Assembly: GCA_030639395.1 (NCBI GenBank)
Contig: DAOWCW010000013.1
Span: 1-12,947, forward strand
Direction of reading: 5' to 3'
Source: an archaeon
GTDB lineage: Archaea > Nanoarchaeota > Nanoarchaeia > Pacearchaeales > GW2011-AR1
DNA length: 12,947 nt
Shown here in pieces: positions 1 through 5,641 of this stretch. The notes beneath the pieces were generated by a model. The model was not told the DNA's origin and ran no database searches. It was given only the letters and a program-made list of their open reading frames with translations. Position 1 is the stretch's first letter, and every line of letters begins with the position of its first letter. Position numbers and translations under genes: made by a program.

Positions 1-328
1 CTGATTCCTGATTCTTGACATCTGACGTATAAACTCTCAAATTCCTAAAAGCCTCCCGCCCTTTCATTCTGTCCCAAGGTAACATTCCCCTAATCATTCT
101 TTTAACCAACCTGTCAGCAACACGCGGATACTTAGGTCCCTTCATCGAACCACCACTCCCCATCTCTCTTTTTGCCAAAATTTTCTTAACCAACAGCTTC
201 TTATCCCCAGAAACAATAATCTTTTCACAGTTCAGAACATCAACAGAATTTCCCTTCAATAAATCTTTAGCAACCTTACTAGCCAATCTACCAAAAATTA
301 CATCCTCACCATCATAAACAATTTTCAT
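1..328 (-). CDS. rpl13: Ribosomal protein uL13 (L13), 3' end beyond window
   Basis: Component of the large ribosomal subunit. The minus strand reads from ATG at 328 as MKIVYDGEDVIFGRLASKVA and continues open to the window edge, giving 109 visible residues of an expected 140 or so. Family hallmarks are the N-terminal GRLAS (residues 13-17), the CEKIIVSG strand, the KGPKYPR loop and RGMLPWDRMKGREAF followed by LRVY, all typical of archaeal L13. The start codon overlaps the TGA stop of the eL18 gene (ATGA), so translation is probably coupled. Its position as the last visible gene of the uS13-uS4-uS11-rpoD-eL18-uL13 order matches the archaeal alpha-type operon, in which rps9 usually follows. Identification is firm; the C-terminus cannot be judged. 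Confidence 0.95.
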   Translation of the reverse strand, partial: MKIVYDGEDVIFGRLASKVAKDLLKGNSVDVLNCEKIIVSGDKKLLVKKILAKREMGSGGSMKGPKYPRVADRLVKRMIRGMLPWDRMKGREAFRNLRVYTSDVKNQES

Positions 329-687
329 CGCAAAATATCAAAACCATTTAATTCAGGATTCTTCTTAACTTCATCCACAACACAAACAAATGTTCCCTTA
401 ACACTCTTAATCTTAGTTAAAGCCTTCTCACTAGCAGACCAAGCCACAATCTTCTTTGCCCCACTTAAATCCCCAGCACTCAAAACTTTTCCAGCAATCA
501 AAACATCACCCTTAATCATATCAATATCCTTCAAATTCACAGCCGGCCATCTCCTCTTGGGTCGCGCAAATTCCTTAGCCACAACAGGGTTAGTCTTCTT
601 CAGCTTAACAATCAAATTCACTAACTCGCTATCCATCTTAGAACGCATTCTCTTCTCAATCTTGGTTTTATTAATCTTAATCTCCAT
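325..687 (-). CDS. rpl18e: Ribosomal protein eL18 (L18e)
   Basis: 120-residue large-subunit protein of the archaeal/eukaryotic eL18 family, near the usual archaeal length. Recognisable features are the basic N-terminus, the segment FARPKRRWPAVNL (residues 41-53), and the following D-V-L-I-A-G-K-V-L-S-A-G-D-L core shared by eL18 and uL15-like folds. ATG at 687 is 1 nt from the rpoD stop and is preceded by AAGTGAT, which matches part of a GGTGAT-type anti-SD-complementary site. The stop overlaps the uL13 start. It therefore sits inside one polycistronic unit with rpoD and uL13. Confidence 0.95.
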   Translation of the reverse strand: MEIKINKTKIEKRMRSKMDSELVNLIVKLKKTNPVVAKEFARPKRRWPAVNLKDIDMIKGDVLIAGKVLSAGDLSGAKKIVAWSASEKALTKIKSVKGTFVCVVDEVKKNPELNGFDILR

Positions 688-688
688 A

Positions 689-1396
689 TCACTTAACCGC
701 TTTAGAAACCTCTGCCAAATTACTCTTCAAAGCCTTGCATGCTTCAGTAAAAATTTTCTTAGCCTCAATCTGTCCCCATGACTCAATAGCAAAAACCAAA
801 TTATCGTCAAACGAAATCTCAATGCCAGGATATTCTTTCATGTCCTCGTTGTCCAAATCACATTTCCAAGCATCCTTAACCTTAATCTTCTCTCCATACA
901 TCTCAAAAACCTCAGGATACAAACTCACCAACTCACTCTGCTTCTCACCCTCACCCGAAATCTTAATCTTAGGCAAATGCTTGTAATAAACAAGTCCCGA
1001 CATAAATTTAGCATGATCAATTCCCTTTCCAACTTTAGCTCGAGCAACTAATTCCAAAGTCTGACCCTCTCCAAGCAAAACAATCGGAGTCTCAGGATAA
1101 ACAACCTCATCTCCCATGGCACCAGCAAAAACCATCTCACCATCCCCCTTGCCCTTAGCCTTCAACTTAAATTCAACAACGTCATTCTTTTTCATCTTCT
1201 GATTCTTCAAAGAAATCAAACCTAATCTATGTGCAATAATTTCGTCATAAAGAGCAGAATCATTCTTGTAAATATCAGCCTCAGTAATAGCCAAAATCTG
1301 AATCTCACCAACGCTCCTACGAATCGCATTAGCCAAACTCACATTAACATCAGTATTAAAGATAATTTCTTCGTTTGTATTTTTTATCATTTCCAT
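689..1396 (-). CDS. rpoD: DNA-directed RNA polymerase subunit D (Rpo3)
   Basis: 235-residue archaeal RpoD, homologous to bacterial alpha and eukaryotic Rpb3. With subunit L it should nucleate RNA polymerase assembly. The dimerisation core is seen near the N-terminus as NVSLANAIRRSVGEIQILAI (about residues 18-37), followed by DEIIAHRLGLISL. The C-terminal helix with WGQIEAKKIFTEACKAL closes the dimerisation domain. The insert domain, where several archaeal RpoD proteins bind an Fe-S cluster through multiple cysteines, has no cysteine cluster here: the protein has only two cysteines, both near the C-terminus. The start at 1396 lies 25 bp from a TATA-like box; an ATG at 1390 is an alternative. 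The gene follows rps11 after a 120-bp gap with a tandem repeat. Confidence 0.96.
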   Translation of the reverse strand: MEMIKNTNEEIIFNTDVNVSLANAIRRSVGEIQILAITEADIYKNDSALYDEIIAHRLGLISLKNQKMKKNDVVEFKLKAKGKGDGEMVFAGAMGDEVVYPETPIVLLGEGQTLELVARAKVGKGIDHAKFMSGLVYYKHLPKIKISGEGEKQSELVSLYPEVFEMYGEKIKVKDAWKCDLDNEDMKEYPGIEISFDDNLVFAIESWGQIEAKKIFTEACKALKSNLAEVSKAVK

Positions 1397-1417
1397 ATTA
1401 TTTTTTCGAATTTTCAG

Positions 1418-1425
1418 TTTATAAG
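1418..1425 (-). promoter_or_regulatory. TATA-like box of rpoD
   Basis: Minus strand CTTATAAA, centred about 25 bp from the rpoD ATG, with a second GTATAAAC immediately upstream (1426-1433). The spacing predicts a leaderless rpoD mRNA and an extra promoter inside the ribosomal cluster, separating rpoD-eL18-uL13 from uS11. Inferred from sequence and spacing only. Confidence 0.5.
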
Positions 1426-1463
1426 TTTATACTCTTGCAATTTAATTTAAGCCACCAAGTCAT

Positions 1464-1499
1464 CCGAAACACCGAAACACCGAAACACCGAAACACCGA
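1464..1499. repeat. Tandem octamer repeat, 4.5 copies
   Basis: Perfect direct repeat of the 8-bp unit CCGAAACA (TGTTTCGG on the minus strand), starting at 1464, 1472, 1480 and 1488, with a partial unit CCGA at 1496-1499. It lies between the rps11 stop and the rpoD promoter and abuts the hairpin at 1499-1517. It has no spacers and is not CRISPR-like. Origin by slippage is likely; a role in termination or attenuation is possible. Confidence 0.9.
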
Positions 1500-1517
1500 T
1501 GAAATCTCTGATTTCAT
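1499..1517 (-). terminator. Perfect hairpin at the rps11 stop codon
   Basis: Plus strand ATGAAATCTCTGATTTCAT forms an 8-bp perfect stem with a 3-nt loop. On the transcribed minus strand it begins at the last base of the rps11 TAA stop. No clear U-tract follows; the octamer repeat does. A role as an mRNA 3'-end structure or processing signal is inferred; the structure itself is plain. A close relative lies at 7312-7330. Confidence 0.45.
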
Positions 1518-1903
1518 TATGGTCTCCTCCCCCTTCGTCCACCTTTCTTCTTTGGACCACCACGAGCAACCTTTGTAGTCTCTGCCATACTCAAAACCTT
1601 CATGCCCTCCTTAGTCAAAGTTCTAACAATTGCACCAGCCCCAGGACCAATCCCAGTCGCCCCAGTCTGCCCCTTCATTCTAATATAAACAGCATTAATC
1701 CGATAATCTCTACAAATTTCCTGAACCTTCTTCGCAATAAACATAGCAATCGTTGGATTCGCCCGCATTCTATCATGCTTCGTAATTTGCCCACCAGAAG
1801 TCCTCCCAATCGTGTTTCCAGCCAAATCAGTCACAGTTGCAATTGTGTTATTAAAACTCGCATAAATATTCACGATTCCAATATTCTCTTCAATCTTTGC
1901 CAT
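1517..1903 (-). CDS. rps11: Ribosomal protein uS11 (S11)
   Basis: 128-residue small-subunit protein of the platform. Family features run through the whole length: IVNIYASFNNTIATVTD (residues 10-26), TSGGQITKHDRMRANPTIAM, VYIRMKGQTGATGIGPGAGA and the basic C-terminal tail GGPKKKGGRRGRRP. Length and motifs are those of archaeal uS11. ATG at 1903 follows rps4 after 38 nt and is preceded by an A/T-rich stretch with no obvious SD. The stop codon abuts a perfect hairpin and the octamer repeat, so some transcripts may end or be processed here before rpoD. Confidence 0.96.
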   Translation of the reverse strand: MAKIEENIGIVNIYASFNNTIATVTDLAGNTIGRTSGGQITKHDRMRANPTIAMFIAKKVQEICRDYRINAVYIRMKGQTGATGIGPGAGAIVRTLTKEGMKVLSMAETTKVARGGPKKKGGRRGRRP

Positions 1904-1941
1904 AATATTATTTATAGATAATAGTACTCCCTGAGCACCAA

Positions 1942-2493
1942 TTATTCTTTAACATCCTCCTTTGTTTCTTCTTTAACATCTTCTTTCTTAATTTCCTCAA
2001 CATTTTCCTCAGCTACCAAGTCATCGGATACCTTAGCCTTTCGTTCACGAAGACTAATCTTCCCCTCCAAGTCCAAAGTCACAACAAATGATGGAATATT
2101 AACAATCTTACCATCAACCAAAATATTCTTATGGACAATCAATTGCCTAGCTCCCCTAACAGTAGTTGCCAATTTCTTTTTGAAAACAAAAGTCTGTAAT
2201 CGCCTCTCAAAAACATTTTCTTCAGTCAAGGCCAAAACACCAGAAATATCCGTAACACCTATACCAGTTTTATTCAACTTATCAAAAAACGCCCTTTGTT
2301 CATCGTCACCCTTGCCAATCAACCCCTTCGCTCTTCGTCTTAACTTAGAAACTGCAGTCTTCGCCTTCCAAATCTCTCGCTTATTCTTCAAGCCATACCT
2401 CTTAACTAAAATATTCTCTTCATCCATTCGAGTCCGATCAAATAACTTTTTAGGTCGACTAAACATTTTACGTTTTCTTTTAATATCTCCCAT
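1942..2493 (-). CDS. rps4: Ribosomal protein uS4 (S4)
   Basis: 183-residue archaeal-type uS4, an early 16S rRNA-binding assembly protein. The N-terminal part is basic (GDIKRKRKMFSRPKKLFDRT), the middle carries KRYGLKNKREIWK, and an S4 RNA-binding domain lies at about residues 96-140 (ERRLQTFVFKKKLA, then ARQLIVHKNILVDGKIVN). The C-terminal 25 residues are an acidic, lysine-rich tail with a repeated KEDVKE element (residues 170-175 and 178-183), probably disordered. ATG at 2493 has a strong GGAGG 10 nt upstream, which fixes the start. The start codon overlaps the stop of a 20-codon mini-ORF (TAATG). Confidence 0.96.
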   Translation of the reverse strand: MGDIKRKRKMFSRPKKLFDRTRMDEENILVKRYGLKNKREIWKAKTAVSKLRRRAKGLIGKGDDEQRAFFDKLNKTGIGVTDISGVLALTEENVFERRLQTFVFKKKLATTVRGARQLIVHKNILVDGKIVNIPSFVVTLDLEGKISLRERKAKVSDDLVAEENVEEIKKEDVKEETKEDVKE

Positions 2494-2555
2494 TATAATT
2501 TTGCCTCCAAATTAACAAACTTAGTCAAGTCTCTAACTACCATAAAAAAATTCAT
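2493..2555 (-). other. Possible 20-aa leader ORF coupled to rps4
   Basis: In the 70-nt gap between rps13 and rps4 the minus strand has an ATG at 2555 followed by 19 sense codons (MNFFMVVRDLTKFVNLEAKL), and its TAA shares a base with the rps4 ATG (TAATG). The reading frame spans the rps4 Shine-Dalgarno. If translated it could couple rps4 translation to ribosomes coming from rps13, whose stop lies 8 nt before this ATG. It may equally be chance. Confidence 0.25.
2504..2508 (-). promoter_or_regulatory. Shine-Dalgarno of rps4
   Basis: GGAGG on the minus strand, 10 nt before the rps4 ATG. It is one of the clearest SD sequences in the window and decides the rps4 start. Confidence 0.75.
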
Positions 2556-2563
2556 TTTTTTTC

Positions 2564-3037
2564 TCATTTCTTCTTCTTGGCTGCAGCAACAGACGGCTTC
2601 CGATTCCTCCTAAAATTCGCTTTAGTTCTTTGTCCACGAACAGGCAAACCGACAGTGTGCCGAATACCCTTATAAGACTTAATCTTCTTCATCCTCTTCA
2701 AATCAAATTCCTTTCTCAACTTTAAATCCATCCCACTCATATGCAAATCATCCCCACTATCTAAATCATTTCGTCTATTCTTCAAAAACAAAGGCAACTC
2801 CGGAGCCTTCATAAAATCTTCAATCCGAGCCAATTCATCCTTGCTAAAATCCTGAATCTTCATCTCTTGATCCAATTCTAAAATCTTACAAACAGCATTA
2901 GAAATTGCCCACGAAATTCCATTGATTTTAGTCAAAGCAGACTTAATTTTAATATCTCCACGAATGTCCCGACCAAGAACCCTCACAAGCATGACTTCTT
3001 CTTCTTTCTTTCTTTTGTATTCTTTCTTTTCTCCCAT
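2564..3037 (-). CDS. rps13: Ribosomal protein uS13 (S13)
   Basis: Small-subunit head protein that contacts the 5S/L5 region and tRNA. The conserved body begins at VRVLGRDIRGDIKIKSAL and contains INGISWAISNAV, then the C-terminal IKSYKGIRHTVGLPVRGQRTK and a basic tail ending in AAAKKKK, all typical of archaeal uS13. I start it at ATG 3037, 1 nt after the DUF655 stop, giving 157 residues. This leaves a Lys/Glu-rich N-terminal extension (MGEKKEYKRKKEEEV) before the usual start region; a second ATG in front of LVRVLG is an alternative. A TTG further upstream would overlap the preceding gene and adds nothing recognisable. Confidence 0.94.
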   Translation of the reverse strand: MGEKKEYKRKKEEEVMLVRVLGRDIRGDIKIKSALTKINGISWAISNAVCKILELDQEMKIQDFSKDELARIEDFMKAPELPLFLKNRRNDLDSGDDLHMSGMDLKLRKEFDLKRMKKIKSYKGIRHTVGLPVRGQRTKANFRRNRKPSVAAAKKKK

Positions 3038-3038
3038 T

Positions 3039-3575
3039 TTATGCAATAAACAAATTGTTTCGCTGTATTTCTGTTAACTCCTCCATTATTCTTTTCTCAA
3101 TAACTTTCTCAGGCGACGGCATATTGGCAACTCGCTCACGAATATCATCGAAAGATTCAAATTCTTTTTCTTCTCGTGCTCCAAGAATAGCCGCCGTATG
3201 TTTCTTTCCAAGCCCAGGTAACAATTCGAACTGGTGAAGTCGAGTATTTATAGCTTGCGCTTTATTAAAAAATTTAACAAACCTTTCCTCATTAGCCTTA
3301 ATCATCTCAGCAACAAAGTCCTGTAATTGATTTTTAGCAGCATCAGTCAACTTCTCTCTCGGACATCGACCCAAAATATACTGAACCTTATCTCTCTTTC
3401 CATCTCCAATATAAACCTTCTCTCCAATTTCAAACCTCTCTCCACGTCGAGGAACAAGTTGCAACAAAGTAAATCCATTCATCCCAATAGCTTGTGCCAA
3501 AGGCATCCTCCGATTATCTAAAGGATAACCATACGGTAAAAAGTCTAGAATAATTGCGTGATCTTCTCTCGCCAT
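3039..3575 (-). CDS. DUF655 family (COG1491) predicted RNA-binding protein
   Basis: 178-residue archaeal protein that I recognise as DUF655/COG1491 from its opening EDHAIILDFLPYGYP, the small beta-rich part with RFEIGEKVYIGDG (residues 48-60) followed by VQYILGR, and a C-terminal helix-hairpin-helix region around FELLPGLGKKHTAAIL (residues 117-131). The N-terminal half resembles a small OB-like RNA-binding fold; this is inferred. The molecular function is not established. The family commonly sits after L21e and rpoF and before the rRNA dimethyltransferase ksgA in archaea, suggesting a role in ribosome maturation or nucleic-acid binding. Here the next gene is rps13 instead, only 1 nt away. Confidence 0.88.
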   Translation of the reverse strand: MAREDHAIILDFLPYGYPLDNRRMPLAQAIGMNGFTLLQLVPRRGERFEIGEKVYIGDGKRDKVQYILGRCPREKLTDAAKNQLQDFVAEMIKANEERFVKFFNKAQAINTRLHQFELLPGLGKKHTAAILGAREEKEFESFDDIRERVANMPSPEKVIEKRIMEELTEIQRNNLFIA

Positions 3576-3580
3576 TTTAA

Positions 3581-3883
3581 TTACCTATATTTTTTGGTAA
3601 TTTCCAAAATCTTATTTACTTCGTCCGCATCAAGCGACACCTCAATAATAACCTTATTCAATTCCGACGCATTAGTCGGTACAAAATCCACAATCTTTAC
3701 AATATACTCATCCTTCAATTTAACAAAGTCAAGCGCCCTAAGTTCCTCAATTAATTCTTGTGCCTTCTTAAGTTCCAAAACATCAAAATTCTTAACAAAT
3801 CTCTTAATCTCTTCAGCTTTCTCAGAGTCCCCAACCATACTCACAACTTCAGTCATAGTAACAGGCCTAGATTCTTTTATCAT
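3581..3883 (-). CDS. rpoF: DNA-directed RNA polymerase subunit F (Rpo4)
   Basis: 100-residue homologue of eukaryotic Rpb4. Paired with subunit E (Rpo7) it forms the RNA polymerase stalk, which helps open-complex formation and RNA binding. The sequence opens RPVTMTEVVSMV and continues with a helical region (LKKAQELIEELRALDFVKLKDEYIVKIVDFVPTNASEL) typical of the family, ending with DADEVNKILEITKKY. Slightly shorter than usual. ATG at 3883 overlaps the eL21 TGA stop (ATGA). The partner gene rpoE is not in this window. Located between eL21 and DUF655, as in many archaea. Confidence 0.92.
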   Translation of the reverse strand: MIKESRPVTMTEVVSMVGDSEKAEEIKRFVKNFDVLELKKAQELIEELRALDFVKLKDEYIVKIVDFVPTNASELNKVIIEVSLDADEVNKILEITKKYR

Positions 3884-4134
3884 GCCAACACCTTCAAGTG
3901 AACAGGATGAATAATAAAAGTCTTCAACTTATCCCCATCTTTAATTTCAACTTCCTTAAATCTTCCCCGAGCAGCCTTAACCTCTCCACTCATTCCCCGA
4001 AGCCTTTTTGGAAAACTCATTCGAACTCCTCTCTCGTCAATAACAGCAACTCTCGTACCATTTTCAATAACCTTAAAGTAAGAACTAAGTTTTAATTTTC
4101 CCTTGTCTCTAATTTTCTTTGCTCTTCTTGCCAT
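3880..4134 (-). CDS. rpl21e: Ribosomal protein eL21 (L21e)
   Basis: 84-residue large-subunit protein of the archaeal/eukaryotic eL21 family. Matching features are the basic N-terminus with RDKGKLKLSSYFKVIENGTRVAV, the central RGVRMSFPKRLRGMSGEV and the C-terminal IIHPVHLKVL. It is the first gene of the long minus-strand cluster. A TATA box at 4243-4250 predicts a leader of roughly 87 nt that contains two mini-ORFs, the second ending in TAATG on this start codon. No convincing SD is seen (only AAGGG further upstream). It is translationally coupled to rpoF by an ATGA overlap. Confidence 0.93.
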   Translation of the reverse strand: MARRAKKIRDKGKLKLSSYFKVIENGTRVAVIDERGVRMSFPKRLRGMSGEVKAARGRFKEVEIKDGDKLKTFIIHPVHLKVLA

Positions 4135-4163
4135 TATTTTATATTAGTGCCCTTGAACACCAT
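4134..4163 (-). other. Possible 9-aa mini-ORF ending on the eL21 start
   Basis: Minus strand ATG at 4163 opens MVFKGTNIK and stops at a TAA that shares its last A with the eL21 ATG (TAATG). Same arrangement as upstream of rps4. Very short, so chance is a real possibility. Confidence 0.2.
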
Positions 4164-4173
4164 TTTATCAAAA

Positions 4174-4212
4174 CTACAGAAACTTATTTGTCGCCGCAAT
4201 CAACTCGGACAT
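4174..4212 (-). other. Possible 12-aa mini-ORF in eL21 leader
   Basis: Minus strand ATG at 4212 encodes MSELIAATNKFL followed by TAG. It lies near the 5' end of the predicted eL21 leader. No SD is visible. Noted only because it falls in an unusually long leader for this genome. Confidence 0.15.
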
Positions 4213-4242
4213 CGCTATCCTAACAAATCAAGAAAAATTCCC

Positions 4243-4250
4243 TTTATAAA
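4243..4250 (-). promoter_or_regulatory. TATA box of the eL21 cluster
   Basis: TTTATAAA preceded by a purine-rich BRE-like GGAAAA on the minus strand. It overlaps the TAA stop of the upstream zinc-ribbon gene (4244-4246). Expected transcription start is near 4220. Confidence 0.6.
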
Positions 4251-4606
4251 TTTTCCGCCACGCCATCAAATCCAGAGTCCTTAGTATTATCCATTGTTAA
4301 TTTCTCCATACTAACCTCGGGATCAGCAGGGTCATGTCCATTTGGGACATCAATCCCATTCCCAGAAAAAACATCCTTTCCATCCACCAACTCTTCCGAC
4401 GTCCGACATTCAACATTTGACATCTCGAAATCTTCAATTCTACCTACTTGCCCCAATTCCAAATTACCAACATCTCTTTCTCTTTCCATATTTGCAACAA
4501 TTGTCTTCGCCATTTTCTCTCCCCAAACCCCACACATGCAACACTCACACATATCTACAACAGAACTATCTGCCACCTCAACAGAACAATAAACACACCT
4601 CTTCAT
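4244..4606 (-). CDS. Small zinc-ribbon protein with acidic tail, unknown function
   Basis: 120 residues from ATG at 4606. The N-terminus has the cysteine pattern CVYC (C4, C7) and CECCMC (C20, C22, C23, C25), so a small zinc ribbon is likely, followed by a conserved-looking helix [27 protein letters not shown]. This general form (CxxC, CxxC, VWGEKM...IVxNM) I recall from small archaeal proteins of unknown function, especially in DPANN-like genomes. From residue 55 on the protein is acidic, low in hydrophobics and probably disordered. A GTG 24 nt upstream is in frame, but the ATG fits better with the promoter and the motif. It is monocistronic and divergent from the 4716 gene. A regulatory or nucleic-acid-binding role is only a guess. 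Confidence 0.75.
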   Translation of the reverse strand: MKRCVYCSVEVADSSVVDMCECCMCGVWGEKMAKTIVANMERERDVGNLELGQVGRIEDFEMSNVECRTSEELVDGKDVFSGNGIDVPNGHDPADPEVSMEKLTMDNTKDSGFDGVAENL

Positions 4607-4634
4607 TTTATCACTAAACCAAACTGTCACATCT

Positions 4635-4643
4635 CTTTTTAAA
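4635..4643 (-). promoter_or_regulatory. TATA-like box of the zinc-ribbon gene
   Basis: Minus strand TTTAAAAAG centred about 33 bp from the ATG at 4606, predicting a leader of only a few nucleotides. Part of a divergent promoter region of about 110 bp. Confidence 0.45.
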
Positions 4644-4687
4644 TTTTTATGAGATTAGTCATAATGATATAGCCACAATAAAAAGAC

Positions 4688-4695
4688 TTAAAAAG
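4688..4695 (+). promoter_or_regulatory. TATA-like box of the 4716 gene
   Basis: TTAAAAAG centred about 25 bp upstream of the ATG at 4716, predicting a leaderless mRNA. It shares the 4607-4715 gap with the divergent zinc-ribbon gene promoter. Confidence 0.5.
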
Positions 4696-4715
4696 AATTA
4701 CTACTAATAACAACT

Positions 4716-5561
4716 ATGAAGAAAGATGTGATTCTAATTTTATTGCTGTTATTTTCTGCAGGACTAACATCAGCAGCATGCGACCTCGACGCAAGCCTTC
4801 TAAACCAAGATCCATACCCAGCAGTCCCAGGCGACTACGTAAAACTAGTGTTCCAAATCGAAGGACTAGACTCCCCAGATTGCGACGACATAACATTCAA
4901 TTTATTATCAGACTATCCAATAGAATTCAATCCAGGCGAAACAGGACTCAGGACATTTAAGAAATTGGACTACATAAAAGATTACGAAACAAATTTACTA
5001 ATTCCATACGAAGTCCGAATTCATAAAGACACGCTAGATGGAGCAAACCCAGTAGAAATACGAGTTCAAAGTAAAAATGACGCCCCTTTAACAAAGACTT
5101 TCGATATTGAAGTTGACGACGTAAGAGCAGAATTCGAAATCTATGTAAAAGATTACAGCTATATAACGAACGAAATAACATTAGAAGTTCTAAATATTGA
5201 AGAGTCCGACATCGAAGCTTTGACAATAGAAATCCCAAAACAAGACGGAATAACAGTCAAGGGATCAAATCGAATAGTGGTTGGAGACCTAGATTCAAAC
5301 GAATACACTTCAGCTGATTTCGAAGCATCTCTACAAGATGGAGAATTTAAAGTAAACCTAATCTATTCTGATCAAATTAACACAAGACGAACAGTAGAAA
5401 AAATTGTAACATTTGATTCGTCATATTTCATAGAACGAAAAGCTGATCAAAAAACAACAGGAATAGGAACCTACATACTTTATGTGACCATTGTCCTATT
5501 GTTAGGATATTGGATTTACAGAAAAAGAAAAAACTCTCAAGAAAAGAAGAACAAAAAATAA
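4716..5561 (+). CDS. Secreted, C-terminally anchored beta-rich protein (COG1361/S-layer-like)
   Basis: 281 residues. A signal peptide is clear (MKK, then a leucine/isoleucine core at residues 5-17 and TSAA near the cleavage site). The mature part is acidic and beta-rich, with two apparent Ig-like segments: residues 23-135 with YPAVPGDYVKLVFQIEG, and 136-235 with DVRAEFEIYVKDYSYITNEITLEVLN. One transmembrane helix (about 250-268) is followed by a lysine/arginine tail, so most of the protein is outside the cell. C22 and C56 could form a disulphide. This architecture resembles archaeal COG1361-type proteins that occur beside MacB-like ABC exporters, and the next gene is such a permease, convergent across an 80-bp gap. 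A role as an extracytoplasmic partner of that exporter is inferred. Confidence 0.75.
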   Translation: MKKDVILILLLLFSAGLTSAACDLDASLLNQDPYPAVPGDYVKLVFQIEGLDSPDCDDITFNLLSDYPIEFNPGETGLRTFKKLDYIKDYETNLLIPYEVRIHKDTLDGANPVEIRVQSKNDAPLTKTFDIEVDDVRAEFEIYVKDYSYITNEITLEVLNIEESDIEALTIEIPKQDGITVKGSNRIVVGDLDSNEYTSADFEASLQDGEFKVNLIYSDQINTRRTVEKIVTFDSSYFIERKADQKTTGIGTYILYVTIVLLLGYWIYRKRKNSQEKKNKK

Positions 5562-5641
5562 TTTTTATGAAACCAATTAAGAAAAACCAGCCTACAAGTG
5601 CGAACTAATCACAACATTTTCTAATCTCTAATTTCCCTTCG

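Noticed and set aside
1464..1499. Possible CRISPR array
   Set aside because: Units are 8 bp and contiguous with no spacers; a simple tandem repeat.
1499..1921. Plus-strand open frame of 140 codons
   Set aside because: Antisense to uS11; Ser/Asn/His-rich low-complexity translation without motifs.
4607..4630. Zinc-ribbon protein starting at GTG 4630
   Set aside because: The ATG at 4606 directly precedes the CxxC motif and fits the promoter spacing better.
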